A program made the translations under genes and the position numbers. The notes under the pieces are model-generated. The model worked only from the letters and a program-made list of their open reading frames with translations, was not told where the DNA came from and did not search any database. A DNA stretch of 64,000 nt, from assembly GCA_964347475.1 (NCBI GenBank), contig CAYFYY010000003.1, forward strand, positions 1-64,000, read 5' to 3'. Shown here one piece after another: positions 36,982-48,179 of this stretch (positions are counted from its first letter, which is position 1; every line of letters begins with the position of its first letter). This stretch comes from GCA-020356105 sp964347475. Lineage in GTDB: Bacteria > Pseudomonadota > Alphaproteobacteria > UBA8366 > JADFVY01.

Positions 36982-37539
36982 TCAGGAGAAACTGACCTGC
37001 GGCACCGCGCGATCGGATTCGTTTTCGATTTCGAAGAACTCGGCCTGCAGGAAGCCGAAGATGTTGGCGACGAGGTTGCTCGGGAAGGACTCGATGAGGA
37101 TGTTCAGGTTGCGCACCGTGCCGTTGTAATAGCGGCGGGCCATCTGGATCTCGTCCTCGATGTCCGAGAGCTGGCGGTGCAGGTCGAGGAAGTTCTTGTT
37201 CGACTTCAGGTCCGGATATGCCTCCGCCACCGCGAACACGTTGGCCAGCGCCTGTCCCAGCAGGCCCTCGGCCTTGCCTCGCTCGGCCGGCGTCTCGGCC
37301 CGCCCGGTCCGCGACCGCATCTCGGTCACCTTCTCAAGGACGCCCTTTTCCTGCCCCATATAGCCCTTGACCGCCTCGACGAGATTGGGGATCAGGTTTG
37401 AGCGCCGTTTGAGCTGGGTTTCGATACCGCTCCATCCCTCTTCCACGAGGTTACGATTGCGAACCAGCCGGTTGTAGATGGACACCGCCCACAGCAACAG
37501 TCCGCCGACGATTGCGACAATGACGATGGTTTCGATCAT
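36982..37539 (-). CDS. LemA family protein
   Basis: A 185-residue LemA protein: an N-terminal membrane anchor (IVIVAIVGGLLLWAVSIYN), then the helical-bundle domain with YNRLVRNRNLVEEGWSGIE, LKRRSNLIPNLVEAVKGYM, ENNQFLDL-equivalent SNKNFLDLHRQLSDIEDEI and RRYYNGTVRNLNILIESFP, ending with AEFFEIE. These are the standard LemA features. ATG 37539 is the start giving the membrane anchor directly. It precedes the first DUF2207 gene by 16 bp. Confidence 0.95.
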   Translation of the reverse strand: MIETIVIVAIVGGLLLWAVSIYNRLVRNRNLVEEGWSGIETQLKRRSNLIPNLVEAVKGYMGQEKGVLEKVTEMRSRTGRAETPAERGKAEGLLGQALANVFAVAEAYPDLKSNKNFLDLHRQLSDIEDEIQMARRYYNGTVRNLNILIESFPSNLVANIFGFLQAEFFEIENESDRAVPQVSFS

Positions 37540-37728
37540 GGCAGCACCCTTTATTGACCGCGCACGCGGCGGTAAAGCATCGGGCCATTCAACCATCCGA
37601 ATGCGACAATTTGGTTAAGACGCCCCAGAAATGCATTCGCTGCCACGGTATCGCCAGACCCCACCGCGATATGCCGGTCGCCAAACATTCGCACGGGAAG
37701 GCGCGCGGCGCCCCCGGACGGACACGGC

Positions 37729-38349
37729 TCACCGGGGCACAGGCTGTCCCTGCGTTGCGACGGCCTCGCGCCCATACTTTGCCGCCTCGAAGAACGTGCC
37801 CCTGCCGTCATCGAAGAATTCGGCCCGCGTCGTGCCCATGCGGCGCGACAGCATGCTCGCAGGAAACCGCGTGGTCGACTGGTTAAAGGTGGCAACGGCA
37901 TCGTTGTAGGCGGCGACGGCCCGCCGGATCTGCGCGGTGCTGTCTTCCAGCGCCGCCCGTACTGTTTCGAACTCGGTCACTCCGGAAAGCCCGGGATCGG
38001 CCATCGCGGCCGCCAGCACGCGGCGCAGGACCGATTCCAGCTCGGCCTCCGCGGCCGCCCGTTCGACCGGGTTGCGCCCGGAGATACTCCGCGTGCGGAG
38101 TCGCGAGAGGATTTCCAGCGATTCCTTCTGGTGCGCCAGCCGGTGCCGCGTGACACGGGCCAATTCCGGGAGCAAATCGCCGCGATCCTTGAGGCGGGCG
38201 CGCACGGTCTTCCAGTGGCCGTCGACCAGCCGCCAGCCCCGTTCGAGACGGCGCCACACAATCGTCATCCAGACAACGATAACCACCAGGAACACGCCCA
38301 ACGCCAGCGCAATCCCTATGATTTGTTCAGGTTCTATCGGGTATTGCAT
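37729..38349 (-). CDS. Divergent LemA-like protein
   Basis: A 206-residue protein with the LemA plan but low similarity to its neighbour: one membrane anchor (about residues 10-31), VWRRLERGWRLVDGHWKTV in place of the anchor-proximal LemA segment, LKDRGDLLPELARVTR aligned with RRSNLIPNLVEAVK, and AVAAYNDAVATFNQSTTRFPASML aligned with YYNGTVRNLNILIESFPSNLV. The C terminus has AEFFDDG. It lies 190 bp upstream of lemA and opens the LemA/DUF2207 array. The assignment is by pattern, not strong identity. Confidence 0.78.
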   Translation of the reverse strand: MQYPIEPEQIIGIALALGVFLVVIVVWMTIVWRRLERGWRLVDGHWKTVRARLKDRGDLLPELARVTRHRLAHQKESLEILSRLRTRSISGRNPVERAAAEAELESVLRRVLAAAMADPGLSGVTEFETVRAALEDSTAQIRRAVAAYNDAVATFNQSTTRFPASMLSRRMGTTRAEFFDDGRGTFFEAAKYGREAVATQGQPVPR

Positions 38350-38427
38350 CGGCCGATGCCATCCGGTGGCTGTGCCGGTCCGCCCCGATCCGTGTGATAT
38401 CCGAGACCGGGCTGCCGCGGACCGGGT

Positions 38428-38784
38428 CTATGTCTCTTCACCGCGGGCGCAGTCGATGCAGTTGGGCGTCGCCGGATCGAGGTCGAGGCGTTTTCGCGCG
38501 ATCTCCTCGCCACATGTAACGCAGTATCCGTATTCATCGTCCTCGATACGCGCCAGGGCGGCGTCGATGCGGCGGATTTCGGCCTCCCGGCGACGCGCCA
38601 CCTCCTGCGCCATCGCCTGCCCCTGCAGCGCATCCATACGCGACAGGCGCCCCTGCGTCGTCTGGTCGAGTTCGACGATATCGCTGTCGTGTTCATGCTC
38701 GTGCGCCAGGCGCTCAAGCTCCGCCTTCATTTCCATAAGCCGCGTTTTCACGGCGGCGATATCGATATCCATCGGTTTGTTCAT
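38428..38784 (-). CDS. DksA/TraR-family C4 zinc-finger protein
   Basis: A 118-residue DksA/TraR-type protein. A coiled-coil helix pair (residues about 8-80) is followed by ALARIEDDEYGYCVTCGEEI and CIDC, giving the C4 zinc finger CxxC-x(17)-CxxC. Such proteins can act in the RNA polymerase secondary channel. The tip acidic pair of true DksA (DxxDxA) is not evident: the region reads MDALQGQAMAQE, so it is more likely a DksA-like paralogue than DksA itself. ATG 38784 chosen as the start of the helical region. Confidence 0.9.
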   Translation of the reverse strand: MNKPMDIDIAAVKTRLMEMKAELERLAHEHEHDSDIVELDQTTQGRLSRMDALQGQAMAQEVARRREAEIRRIDAALARIEDDEYGYCVTCGEEIARKRLDLDPATPNCIDCARGEET

Positions 38785-38878
38785 GATGTCAATTCTGGCA
38801 CGAAACGGGGCCCACGTCCTTTGAAAATTTAGCACGCCCGGGCATTGCCGGCCAATTCCCGCCGTGTCCGCCGCCGGC

Positions 38879-40261
<1,383 letters not shown>

Positions 40262-40265
40262 GTCG

Positions 40266-41618
40266 TCAGGATCCGGCTTGTCTGGAAGTTGCCCCCGCTA
40301 GGCGCGCCACCGCCCGCTCGCGGCCGAGCATAGGTAACAGAACGCGCAGCTCCGGTCCATGGTCCATGCCCGTCAGCGCCTGGCGCAGCGGCATGAAAAG
40401 CGCCTTGCCCTTCGCGCCGGTCGCCTTGCTGACCTTATTCGTCCAGGTCTTGAAGGTGGACTCATCCCACGGCTCGTCCGGCAAGAGAGCCGCGGCCGTC
40501 CTGCACAGGGTCGCATCGATGATGACCGGCTCGACGTTGCCATGAAGGATACGCCACCAGACGGCGGCCTCCGACAATTTGGTGATGTTGGATCGCACCG
40601 CCAGCCAGAACGCCGCGTCCGCGCCGGCCAGGCCAAGTCGCTCGCGAACCGCCTCGAACGGCAGGTGGTGCAGGACACGGGCGTTCAAGTGATCGAGTTC
40701 GGACCGGTCGAAACGTGGCGCGGCGCGTCCGAATGCGGCGATATCGAAGCGGGCAGCCAAATCGTCCATGGTTTCCGCCCCACTCGCGGTCAGCGGTGTC
40801 CCCAGATGGGCAAGATACGCGCACAGTGCAAGAGGCTCCACGCCGTCATCGCGCAAGGCCCGGAGGCTGAGGCTCTCAAGTCTCTTGGACAAGGGTTTGC
40901 CGTCATCGCCCAAAAGCAGCGGCAGATGCGCAAAGTCGGGCAAGGCGAACCCGAGCGCCGCGAACAGCTGAATCTGCACCGCGGTATTGGCGACATGGTC
41001 CTCGCCGCGCATGACATGGGTGATCCCGAGTTCTCCGTCGTCGACGACCGAGGACAGAATGTACAGCGGGTGACCGTCCTCACGCACCAGTACCGGGTCG
41101 CTCATGTGGCCGGGCTCGAAACGCACGGCCCCGCGCACAAGGTCGGACCAGGCCACCCCCACATCGTCGAGAAGGAACCGCCAGTGCGGCTGCCGGCCTT
41201 CTTTTTCGAGACGACCGCGGTCGGTATCGCTCAGGCGAAGGGCGGCACGGTCGTAGACCGGTGGACGGCCCTGGCTCAACCGCCGTTTGCGCTTCATCGA
41301 CAACTCCTTGGGCGATTCGTAGCACGCGTACAGGCGGCCCGTCGCCTTGAGCTGCGCGATCGCCGCATCGTAGCGGTCGACGCGGTCGGACTGGCGCACG
41401 AAATCGTCCCAATCGAGGCCCAGCCAGCGGAGGTCTGCCTCAATGGCGACACCATATTCGTCGAGGGAGCGGGCGGCATCGGTGTCGTCGAGGCGCAGCA
41501 GGAACGACCCGCCGCCGTGTCGTGCAAATAACCAGTTGACGAGCGCCAGCCGGGCGTTGCCGACATGGAGGAGCCCGGTCGGGCTGGGCGCGAAACGAAC
41601 CTTCGGCAGCGCCGTCAT
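40266..41618 (-). CDS. gltX: Glutamyl-tRNA synthetase
   Basis: Class I glutamate-tRNA ligase, 450 residues. RFAPSPTGLLHVGNARLALVN contains the HIGH-equivalent HVGN, MRGEDHVANT and LLLGDDGKPLSKRLES hold the KMSKS-equivalent LSKR. Many alphaproteobacteria have two GltX proteins; this one's short form and HVGN variant fit one of them, but which specificity it has (tRNA-Glu only or also tRNA-Gln) cannot be told from here. Its ATG lies just past the nadE stop codon. Confidence 0.95.
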   Translation of the reverse strand: MTALPKVRFAPSPTGLLHVGNARLALVNWLFARHGGGSFLLRLDDTDAARSLDEYGVAIEADLRWLGLDWDDFVRQSDRVDRYDAAIAQLKATGRLYACYESPKELSMKRKRRLSQGRPPVYDRAALRLSDTDRGRLEKEGRQPHWRFLLDDVGVAWSDLVRGAVRFEPGHMSDPVLVREDGHPLYILSSVVDDGELGITHVMRGEDHVANTAVQIQLFAALGFALPDFAHLPLLLGDDGKPLSKRLESLSLRALRDDGVEPLALCAYLAHLGTPLTASGAETMDDLAARFDIAAFGRAAPRFDRSELDHLNARVLHHLPFEAVRERLGLAGADAAFWLAVRSNITKLSEAAVWWRILHGNVEPVIIDATLCRTAAALLPDEPWDESTFKTWTNKVSKATGAKGKALFMPLRQALTGMDHGPELRVLLPMLGRERAVARLAGATSRQAGS

Positions 41619-41619
41619 C

Positions 41620-43284
41620 CTACAGGATCTTGCGGAACGCGTTGGTGATCGGATAGCGGCGGTCCCGGCCGAAGGCGCGGCTCGTCAGCTTGACCCCCGG
41701 TGGCGCCTGCCGGCGCTTGTATTCGGCGGTGTCGAGCATGCGCCAGACGCGCTGCACGAGTTCGGGCGCATGACCGCGCTCCACGATCTCCTCGACGCCC
41801 ATCTCTCCCTCGATCAGGCAACGCAGGATATCGTCCAGCATGTCATAGGGTGGCAGCGAGTCCTGGTCTGTCTGGCCGGGCCGCAGTTCCGCCGACGGCG
41901 GCTTGCTGAGGATCCGCGCAGGGATTACCTGCCCGTCCGGGCCGGCAAGATCCTCCGGCCTGTGGTCGTTGCGCCAGTGCGCGAGTCGGAACACGTCGGT
42001 CTTGTAGACGTCCTTGAGGACCGAAAAACCGCCGGCCATGTCGCCATACAGCGTCGCATAACCGACCGACATCTCCGATTTGTTGCCGGTGGTCAGCAGC
42101 ATGTGGCCCAGTTTGTTGGACAGTGCCATCAGAACGATGCCGCGGCTGCGCGCCTGGATATTCTCTTCAGTGGTGTCCGGTTGCCGGTTGCCGAATACGG
42201 GCTTCAGCATTGCCTCGAACGCGGCCATGGCCGGCTCGATCCCGATCTCGTCCAGCGAGACACCGAGGCGCTGCGCGCAGTCGGCCGCATCCTCCAGGCT
42301 CTCAGCGCTGGTATAGGGCGAGGGCATCATCACGCAGTGCACCTTGTCGGCGCCCAGGGCATCGACCGCGACCGCCGCGGTCAACGCGGAATCGATGCCA
42401 CCCGACAGGCCGACGATTACACCCGGGAATCCGTTCTTGCGAACGTAGTCCGCCAGCCCCAGCACCATTGCCCGGTACATCGCCTCGTCGTCGTCTGGCG
42501 GTGCGGTGCAAACTGCCTGGGCGCAAACCCATCCCTGCGCCTTTCGCGACCAGTCGGTCGCCGTATCCACCGCACAGAAGGCAGGCAGATAAGCGGCGAC
42601 AGAGCGATCGGCGTTCAGTACGAACGACGAGCCGTCGAACACCAACTCGTCCTGCCCGCCGACTTGGTTCACGTAGATCAGAGGCAGGTGGGATTCGGTC
42701 ACTCGCTGAGTTGCATGCTGCATGCGCACGTCGCCCTTGTCGCTCTCGAACGGGGAACCATTAATCACGACGAGAATTTCCGCCCCGGATTCCTCGAGGC
42801 ACTCCGTGACGTCGGTGGTCCACATGTCCTCGCAGACCATGACACCCAGCCGCACCCCGCGGAACGGCATCGGCCCCGGCAGCGGGCCGGCGCTGAACAC
42901 ACGTTTCTCATCGAACACGCTGTAGTTCGGCAGGTCATGCTTATAGCGGACCGACGCGACCTCGCCGCCGTCCAGCAGCAGCGCCGCGTTGTGCAACCCG
43001 CCGCCCTCGTCACGCCACGGCGCGCCAAGCAGCAGCGCCGGTCCGTTATCGGCGGTCTCGCCGGCCAGGCTGCGGACCGCGTCCTCGATGCGATCCTGAA
43101 AGAACGGCTTCAGCACCAGGTCTTCGGGCGGATAGCCGCACGCGAACAGCTCGGTCAAGATGACGAGGTCCGCACCGTCCGCCGCAGCCGCGACACGTGC
43201 TTCGCGAACCAGTGCAGCATTCCCCTTGATGTCACCGACCGTCGGATTGCGCTGCGCCAAATATATCTTCATTCGATCCGTCAT
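41620..43284 (-). CDS. nadE: Glutamine-dependent NAD+ synthetase
   Basis: Two-domain enzyme of 554 residues that amidates deamido-NAD to NAD. The N-terminal nitrilase-type glutaminase domain has the triad Glu45 (LTELFACG), Lys115 (YKHDLPNY) and Cys151 (GVMVCEDMW). The C-terminal synthetase has the ATP loop GLSGGIDSALTA and the conserved LLTTGNKSEMSVGYATLYGD region, seen as TTGNKSEMSVGYATLYGDMA. The ammonia generated in the first domain is channelled to the second. It begins the nadE-gltX-cysS run. Confidence 0.97.
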   Translation of the reverse strand: MTDRMKIYLAQRNPTVGDIKGNAALVREARVAAAADGADLVILTELFACGYPPEDLVLKPFFQDRIEDAVRSLAGETADNGPALLLGAPWRDEGGGLHNAALLLDGGEVASVRYKHDLPNYSVFDEKRVFSAGPLPGPMPFRGVRLGVMVCEDMWTTDVTECLEESGAEILVVINGSPFESDKGDVRMQHATQRVTESHLPLIYVNQVGGQDELVFDGSSFVLNADRSVAAYLPAFCAVDTATDWSRKAQGWVCAQAVCTAPPDDDEAMYRAMVLGLADYVRKNGFPGVIVGLSGGIDSALTAAVAVDALGADKVHCVMMPSPYTSAESLEDAADCAQRLGVSLDEIGIEPAMAAFEAMLKPVFGNRQPDTTEENIQARSRGIVLMALSNKLGHMLLTTGNKSEMSVGYATLYGDMAGGFSVLKDVYKTDVFRLAHWRNDHRPEDLAGPDGQVIPARILSKPPSAELRPGQTDQDSLPPYDMLDDILRCLIEGEMGVEEIVERGHAPELVQRVWRMLDTAEYKRRQAPPGVKLTSRAFGRDRRYPITNAFRKIL

Positions 43285-43431
43285 GTCGCGCCTTGGCGCC
43301 GGCGGCGGCCGGCATTGTGGAAGTAACCGGTGTAGCCGACTATCCTATCCCGACAACCTTGAAATCAAGCGGGAAGCAACCCGAATTATGGCGCACGGGC
43401 AGTTGGCTCGCCGCCGGAGGATGCAGCGAAT

Positions 43432-44232
43432 ATGAGCGACCATAACCTGACCGACCTCGAGCCGGGCCCCGCGGCAGTCCGCGGCTACCTGTATCGTACC
43501 GTCAATCTGCTGGCCCGCGAACTCCGAGAGCGCGCTTCGGCCGGAGGCGGGGAGATCGGCGTCGACGACATCGCCGACGTGGTGGATTCGTTCAAACGCC
43601 CGGATTCGCCCGTCCTCGGCGCAATCTGCCAGGCAGTGTGGGACGAATGCGCAGCGATCTTCGAGTCGGAAGGCCGCGGCGAGGACCGCAAGGCGCCGTT
43701 CCAGCGCCTGATGGTCCGGCCGTTCGCGCATCTGCTGCCCGAACACGGAAGCCGCGACGGCGTGGGCAACGTGTTGTCGCGACGAGTCATTCCGGGATTC
43801 ATGGCCGCATTGGAGGACCTGGTCGGCCCGGTATTCGTCGGACGCCAGCAGGAACGAAGCCGGGACCTGGTGCGGGCGACGCGAACTGCACGGGGCGGCG
43901 CGTTTCGCTGGGAGGATGTGTACGACGACCGGCACAGCCAGGACATCGTCGACGAGGTTCTCGTGAAGCTGGCCGGGGAATTCACGGAATACGAGCAGCA
44001 ACGTGACTGGTTCATCGGCCTCGTCAACGATGCCATGCCCCTGCCTGCCGATGACCTGGCGCATGCCCTCGCCCTCGACGACGATGGATTCGCAGCGCTC
44101 ATGAGGGCGCTTTATTCGCGCCTCGCTCAGGCGCTGTCGACGGACGACGGGGAAGCACGCCTGATCGAACGACACGGTGCGGCGGCGGTCAGCAACATCC
44201 GTGCGCTCATATCCGCACTGGACGAGTCCTGA
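43432..44232 (+). CDS. Uncharacterised protein, first of two tandem paralogues
   Basis: A 266-residue soluble, mostly helical protein of no recognised family. No signal peptide or membrane segment. Conserved with its neighbour (44417-45250) are LEPGPAAVR at the N terminus, PFQRLMVRPFAHLLP, LSRRVIPGFMAALEDLVGPV, RGGAFRWEDVYDD, and NDAMPLPADD. The pattern of fixed Trp, Asp and Pro suggests a real domain rather than low-complexity helix. It is divergent from nadE across a 147-bp spacer. No function can be given. Confidence 0.82.
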   Translation: MSDHNLTDLEPGPAAVRGYLYRTVNLLARELRERASAGGGEIGVDDIADVVDSFKRPDSPVLGAICQAVWDECAAIFESEGRGEDRKAPFQRLMVRPFAHLLPEHGSRDGVGNVLSRRVIPGFMAALEDLVGPVFVGRQQERSRDLVRATRTARGGAFRWEDVYDDRHSQDIVDEVLVKLAGEFTEYEQQRDWFIGLVNDAMPLPADDLAHALALDDDGFAALMRALYSRLAQALSTDDGEARLIERHGAAAVSNIRALISALDES

Positions 44233-44416
44233 GGGCGCCGCGTCCTGCAATTTGTCACGGATTCTCGACAATTCCGGAGCCCCATTTCTGGAATTTTTAC
44301 TTTTTCGCGCTACACGTGGTAGCGGGAAGCATTGGCAAAAACAATCGCCAATTCAACAGCCTGCGCCGACGGCTCCCGCCGCGGCGAAGCGCGAACCGGA
44401 CGTGGAATCGGCAGGA

Positions 44417-45250
44417 ATGGTCGACGATGATTTCCCGGAGTTGGGGCCGGGTCCAACGCGGCTCAGGACGCTGACCCATATGGTTCTCGACCGGATCATG
44501 GAGTATCTCCAGCACGAAGCGGCCGAGTGCGGCGGCTCGCTTGACGTTCCACAACTGACTGCCGCGATCGAAGCATTCCGGGACAGCACGCGGACGGACG
44601 CCCAGGAGTTCTACCGGACCGGATGGAACGAGTGCCTGTCCGTAATCGACGAGGTCCGGCGCGAGAGCAGCCGGCGCATGCCGTTCGAACGGCTGATGGT
44701 CCATCCGCTGTCCCACCTGCTGCCGGCAGCGGATCGGGCGGTCATCCCCGGGCAAGGCCTGTCACGCCGGATCATCCCCGGCTATCTGTCGGCGCTGTAC
44801 CAGATTCTCGGCCCGGTCCTGCTCGATCAGTACCAGAGCCGCTGCCGCGAACTGGTCCGGATCATCCAGACTGCGCGGGGCAGCGATTTCGAATGGCAGG
44901 ACGTCTACGATGATCCCACCAGCCAGGTGATCGTCAACGACATTCTCGTCCACCTCAGCAAATCATTCGCCAATTTCGCCAAGCGCCGCGCATGGATGAT
45001 CGGTGTCGTCATCTCGCATATGCCCCTGCCAGAAGACGAGGCGGAGCGCGGATGGGTGTTCGGAGACGCGGAATTCGCCTTAATGATGGACGCTTTGTTC
45101 CGGCCCTTACGAATCGAGCTCGCGTCGACCGCCGGCCGACGGCGGATCGAAGAGCGATACGGCGTCGTGGTGCGCGAAATCCTGCAGGATTTCTTGCGTG
45201 ATCTCGATACGCCAGCCAATGTGACCCCGCTCCGACGACTCGCGCCATAA
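44417..45250 (+). CDS. Uncharacterised protein, second of two tandem paralogues
   Basis: A 277-residue paralogue of the upstream protein. Matching blocks are LGPGPTRLR, PFERLMVHPLSHLLP, LSRRIIPGYLSALYQILGPV, RGSDFEWQDVYDD and SHMPLPEDE, in the same order and at similar spacing. I chose ATG 44417 because the alignment with the paralogue begins there (MVDDDFPEL against MSDHNLTDL); the frame is open 80 codons further upstream, but without sequence resembling the paralogue. The AGGA just before this ATG is too close to be a good ribosome binding site, so the start is uncertain. Followed 230 bp later by a sensor kinase gene. Confidence 0.8.
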   Translation: MVDDDFPELGPGPTRLRTLTHMVLDRIMEYLQHEAAECGGSLDVPQLTAAIEAFRDSTRTDAQEFYRTGWNECLSVIDEVRRESSRRMPFERLMVHPLSHLLPAADRAVIPGQGLSRRIIPGYLSALYQILGPVLLDQYQSRCRELVRIIQTARGSDFEWQDVYDDPTSQVIVNDILVHLSKSFANFAKRRAWMIGVVISHMPLPEDEAERGWVFGDAEFALMMDALFRPLRIELASTAGRRRIEERYGVVVREILQDFLRDLDTPANVTPLRRLAP

Positions 45251-45477
45251 AGTCCGCGACCGCCGCTTGCCGGTGCCGCGGCGCGGCGGGTAGTCCGTCA
45301 TACGCTTGGGCCGGCCGCCGAAGAGCGTGCCGACGGGACCCTCAAATCTTCTATCCATGTCGTTAACTAATTTGTTCTATCTTGGCGAGTTGCCGCCGCC
45401 CGAGGACAGGCAACGGGACATCGTGTTGCCTTCGAACCGGATCCCGGGCACATGACGGTTGACCAGAGGAGAAACCG

Positions 45478-48093
45478 TTGATCAAGGAGCCCCGGCACGT
45501 TCTTTATCTGGCGGGCATCACGATCGCCTTCGTCTTCGCGTTATCGTCGGTCTGGGCGCATTGGCCGTTGGACCCTCTGGCAGGAACGAGCAGCGAAGGG
45601 ATTGGTGCTCCTAACCATCACGAGCACTGGACCAGCGTCATAACAGCCACGCTCGCCGCGATGGCGATCTGGGCCGTCGCCGGACCGCTCTGCTTCCGGG
45701 CCATGTCACGCGTCGGCCACGCCGCGCGGGTACTGGATCAATTCAACAGGACGCTGGACCAAGCGGTTGACTGCGTATTCATGTTCCGGCCAGACACCCT
45801 CAAATTCTTCTACGTCAATCAAGGCGCCACGGAGCAGGTCGGCTATAGCCGACGCGAGCTGATGCGGATGACACCGGTCGACATCAAACCGGAATTCGAC
45901 GAATCCAGATTCCGCCAGATGATTGCGCCGTTAATCGACGGGTCGCAACGGTTCTGCACGTTCGATACCGTTCACAGGCACAAGAACGGCACGCTGATAC
46001 CCGTCGAGGTCTTGCTGCAATATGTCACGCCGCCGGCCGCGACCCCTCGCTTGGTTGCCATCGTGCGCGACGTTACGACGAGGAAGGAGGCCGAGGAGGC
46101 ACTGCAGAAGGCGCGCGACGAGGCGCAGGAACGGAACGCCGAGCTTCAGAAGGCCAATGCTCGGCTCAAGGGCGCGATTCGCGAGCGCATGAATGCAGAG
46201 AAAGATGCAACCGACGCAGGCAAGCGAATCGAAGCGGTTCTGCGGAGCATCCATGACGCATTCTTTGCGGCCGACCGCGAATGGCGGCTGACCTATGTCA
46301 ATCCGCAAGCCGAGGAACTGTTCGGCCGGACCCAGGAAGACCTGCTGGGCAAAGTGCTCTGGGACGAATTTCCCGAACTTGCGACCAGCTTCTACGATCG
46401 ACTGAACGACGCGGTAAGGCGTTCCGAGCCAACGACATTCGACGGGTATTATGCCCCGCTCGACCGCTGGTACGACGTGCGCGGCTTTCCCAGTAGTGAC
46501 GGCATCACGCTTTACCTGCTTGATATCACAGAGCGAAAACAGGCCGAGTGGGCTCTGTCGCAAAGCGAGCTGTCCCTGCGGGAGATGCACGACCTGATGA
46601 TCCAGGCGATCGAAAGCATGTCGGACGGATTCACCCTTTACGACAAGGATCAGCGACTTGTGCTGAGCAACAGCAGATTTGGCGACCAGGTCGGCGTGGA
46701 AAACGTCTCGACCCTCATCGGCAAGACCTTTGAGGAAGTGGTCGTAATCTTGGCGAAAAAGGGCCTGTATGGCGATATGGCGGCCGATTTGGATGAGTGG
46801 ATCGCCAAGCGGATCCAGCTGCATGGGAAAAACCAGTCGCACATTCAGACCCAGTCCGATGGGCGTATATTCCTTATCCGTGAATTTCCGACACCGGACG
46901 GGGGTTTCGTTCTGACCCGTACCGATATTACCGAGCAGAAGCGAGCGGAAGAAAAGCTGCAAAGGAGCGAGGAGCGATTCCGGGCCGTTGTGGACAATTC
47001 ACCCCAGAAGATACACATCAAGGACATGGACGGCCGTTATCTTTTGGTCAATCCGCTGGCCGCGAAGCTGTTCGGCAAGACCGAGGCCGAGTGCCTGGGG
47101 AAGACCAGCAAGGAAATCTTTTCTGCCGAGATAGCGGGGGCATTCCGGGCGCATGACCAGGCGGTAATTGATAGCCGCCGTCCCATCGAGCAGGAGGAAG
47201 TGTGGGATGAGGAGGACGGCAAGCACAGTTATCTGACAGTGAAGTTCCCGATATTCGACTCCATGGGCGAGATGACGGGGATCGGCGCCATCGGGACCGA
47301 TATCACCGAACGCAAACGCATCGAGGCGCAGTTGAGCCAGAGCCAGAAGATGGACAGCCTGGGCAGCCTGGCCGCCGGAATCGCCCACGACCTCAACAAT
47401 ACGCTGACACCCATACTGGGCCTGACCGAACTCGTCGTCGACGATCTGCCCCCCGGAAGCCAGTCGCGGACCAATTTGGAGCAGGTCCTGTGGGCCGGTG
47501 AGCGCGGCCGGGAACTCGTCGCCCAGATCCTGGCCTTCAGCCGCGAACACGCGCCGGATCGAATACTGGTCGATCTCTGCCCTCTGGTAAGGGAAAGCTT
47601 GGGACTCCTTCGCGCCACCATGCCAGCCACCATCGAAATCGTGGACGACCTCGACGAGGGCGTGGCGCAGGTCATGGCCGTGTCGACGCAGATTCACCAG
47701 ATTCTCATGAATCTCGGCTCCAACGCGCGAGACGCGATGGCGTCGAAACCGGGCACCCTTACGGTCGGTTTGAAGCGGGTGGACGTCGACGAGAAGACCG
47801 CGGGGCGACATACCGATCTCAATCCGGGCCCGCACGTGCTGCTGACCGTTGGCGACACTGGACCGGGCATGGACCGCGGCACTCTCAGTCGGGTTTTCGA
47901 TCCTTTCTTTACCACCAAACCGGTCGGTGGTGGTACCGGGATGGGTCTGTCGGTGGTGCATGGCATCGTCAAATCGCATGAAGGAGCGATTATCGTATCC
48001 AGCGAGCCGGGTGGCGGTACGACCGTCGAGATTTATTTTCCGCTCGAACGAACGTGCGCGGCCCACAGCGAACCGCGACACGCCGCCGAATGA
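45478..48093 (+). CDS. Four-PAS sensor histidine kinase
   Basis: An 871-residue kinase. Two N-terminal membrane segments (about 8-28 and 57-77) are followed by four PAS domains at about 84-205, 250-360, 375-495 and 500-620, each ending in a DVTTRKEAEEAL or DITERKQAE-type linker. The dimerisation domain has IAHDLNNTLTPILGL with phospho-acceptor His637, and the ATPase domain has NLGSNARDAM, VGDTGPGMD and GGGTGMGLSVV. The start is TTG at 45478 with the ribosome binding site AGAGGAG. It lacks a receiver domain and is followed by a single-domain receiver gene, its likely partner. Confidence 0.93.
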   Translation: MIKEPRHVLYLAGITIAFVFALSSVWAHWPLDPLAGTSSEGIGAPNHHEHWTSVITATLAAMAIWAVAGPLCFRAMSRVGHAARVLDQFNRTLDQAVDCVFMFRPDTLKFFYVNQGATEQVGYSRRELMRMTPVDIKPEFDESRFRQMIAPLIDGSQRFCTFDTVHRHKNGTLIPVEVLLQYVTPPAATPRLVAIVRDVTTRKEAEEALQKARDEAQERNAELQKANARLKGAIRERMNAEKDATDAGKRIEAVLRSIHDAFFAADREWRLTYVNPQAEELFGRTQEDLLGKVLWDEFPELATSFYDRLNDAVRRSEPTTFDGYYAPLDRWYDVRGFPSSDGITLYLLDITERKQAEWALSQSELSLREMHDLMIQAIESMSDGFTLYDKDQRLVLSNSRFGDQVGVENVSTLIGKTFEEVVVILAKKGLYGDMAADLDEWIAKRIQLHGKNQSHIQTQSDGRIFLIREFPTPDGGFVLTRTDITEQKRAEEKLQRSEERFRAVVDNSPQKIHIKDMDGRYLLVNPLAAKLFGKTEAECLGKTSKEIFSAEIAGAFRAHDQAVIDSRRPIEQEEVWDEEDGKHSYLTVKFPIFDSMGEMTGIGAIGTDITERKRIEAQLSQSQKMDSLGSLAAGIAHDLNNTLTPILGLTELVVDDLPPGSQSRTNLEQVLWAGERGRELVAQILAFSREHAPDRILVDLCPLVRESLGLLRATMPATIEIVDDLDEGVAQVMAVSTQIHQILMNLGSNARDAMASKPGTLTVGLKRVDVDEKTAGRHTDLNPGPHVLLTVGDTGPGMDRGTLSRVFDPFFTTKPVGGGTGMGLSVVHGIVKSHEGAIIVSSEPGGGTTVEIYFPLERTCAAHSEPRHAAE

Positions 48094-48179
48094 TTGCCAT
48101 ATGATCACCGACTCGGCCTGGAACAAATACTCGCAACATTACCGCAGCCGGAGCCGCCCATGCGGCGAAGGAGAACGAC

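Noticed and set aside
45107..45358. Minus-strand open frame after the second tandem paralogue
   Set aside because: Most of it is antisense to the paralogue gene, and the remaining 36 codons show no features.
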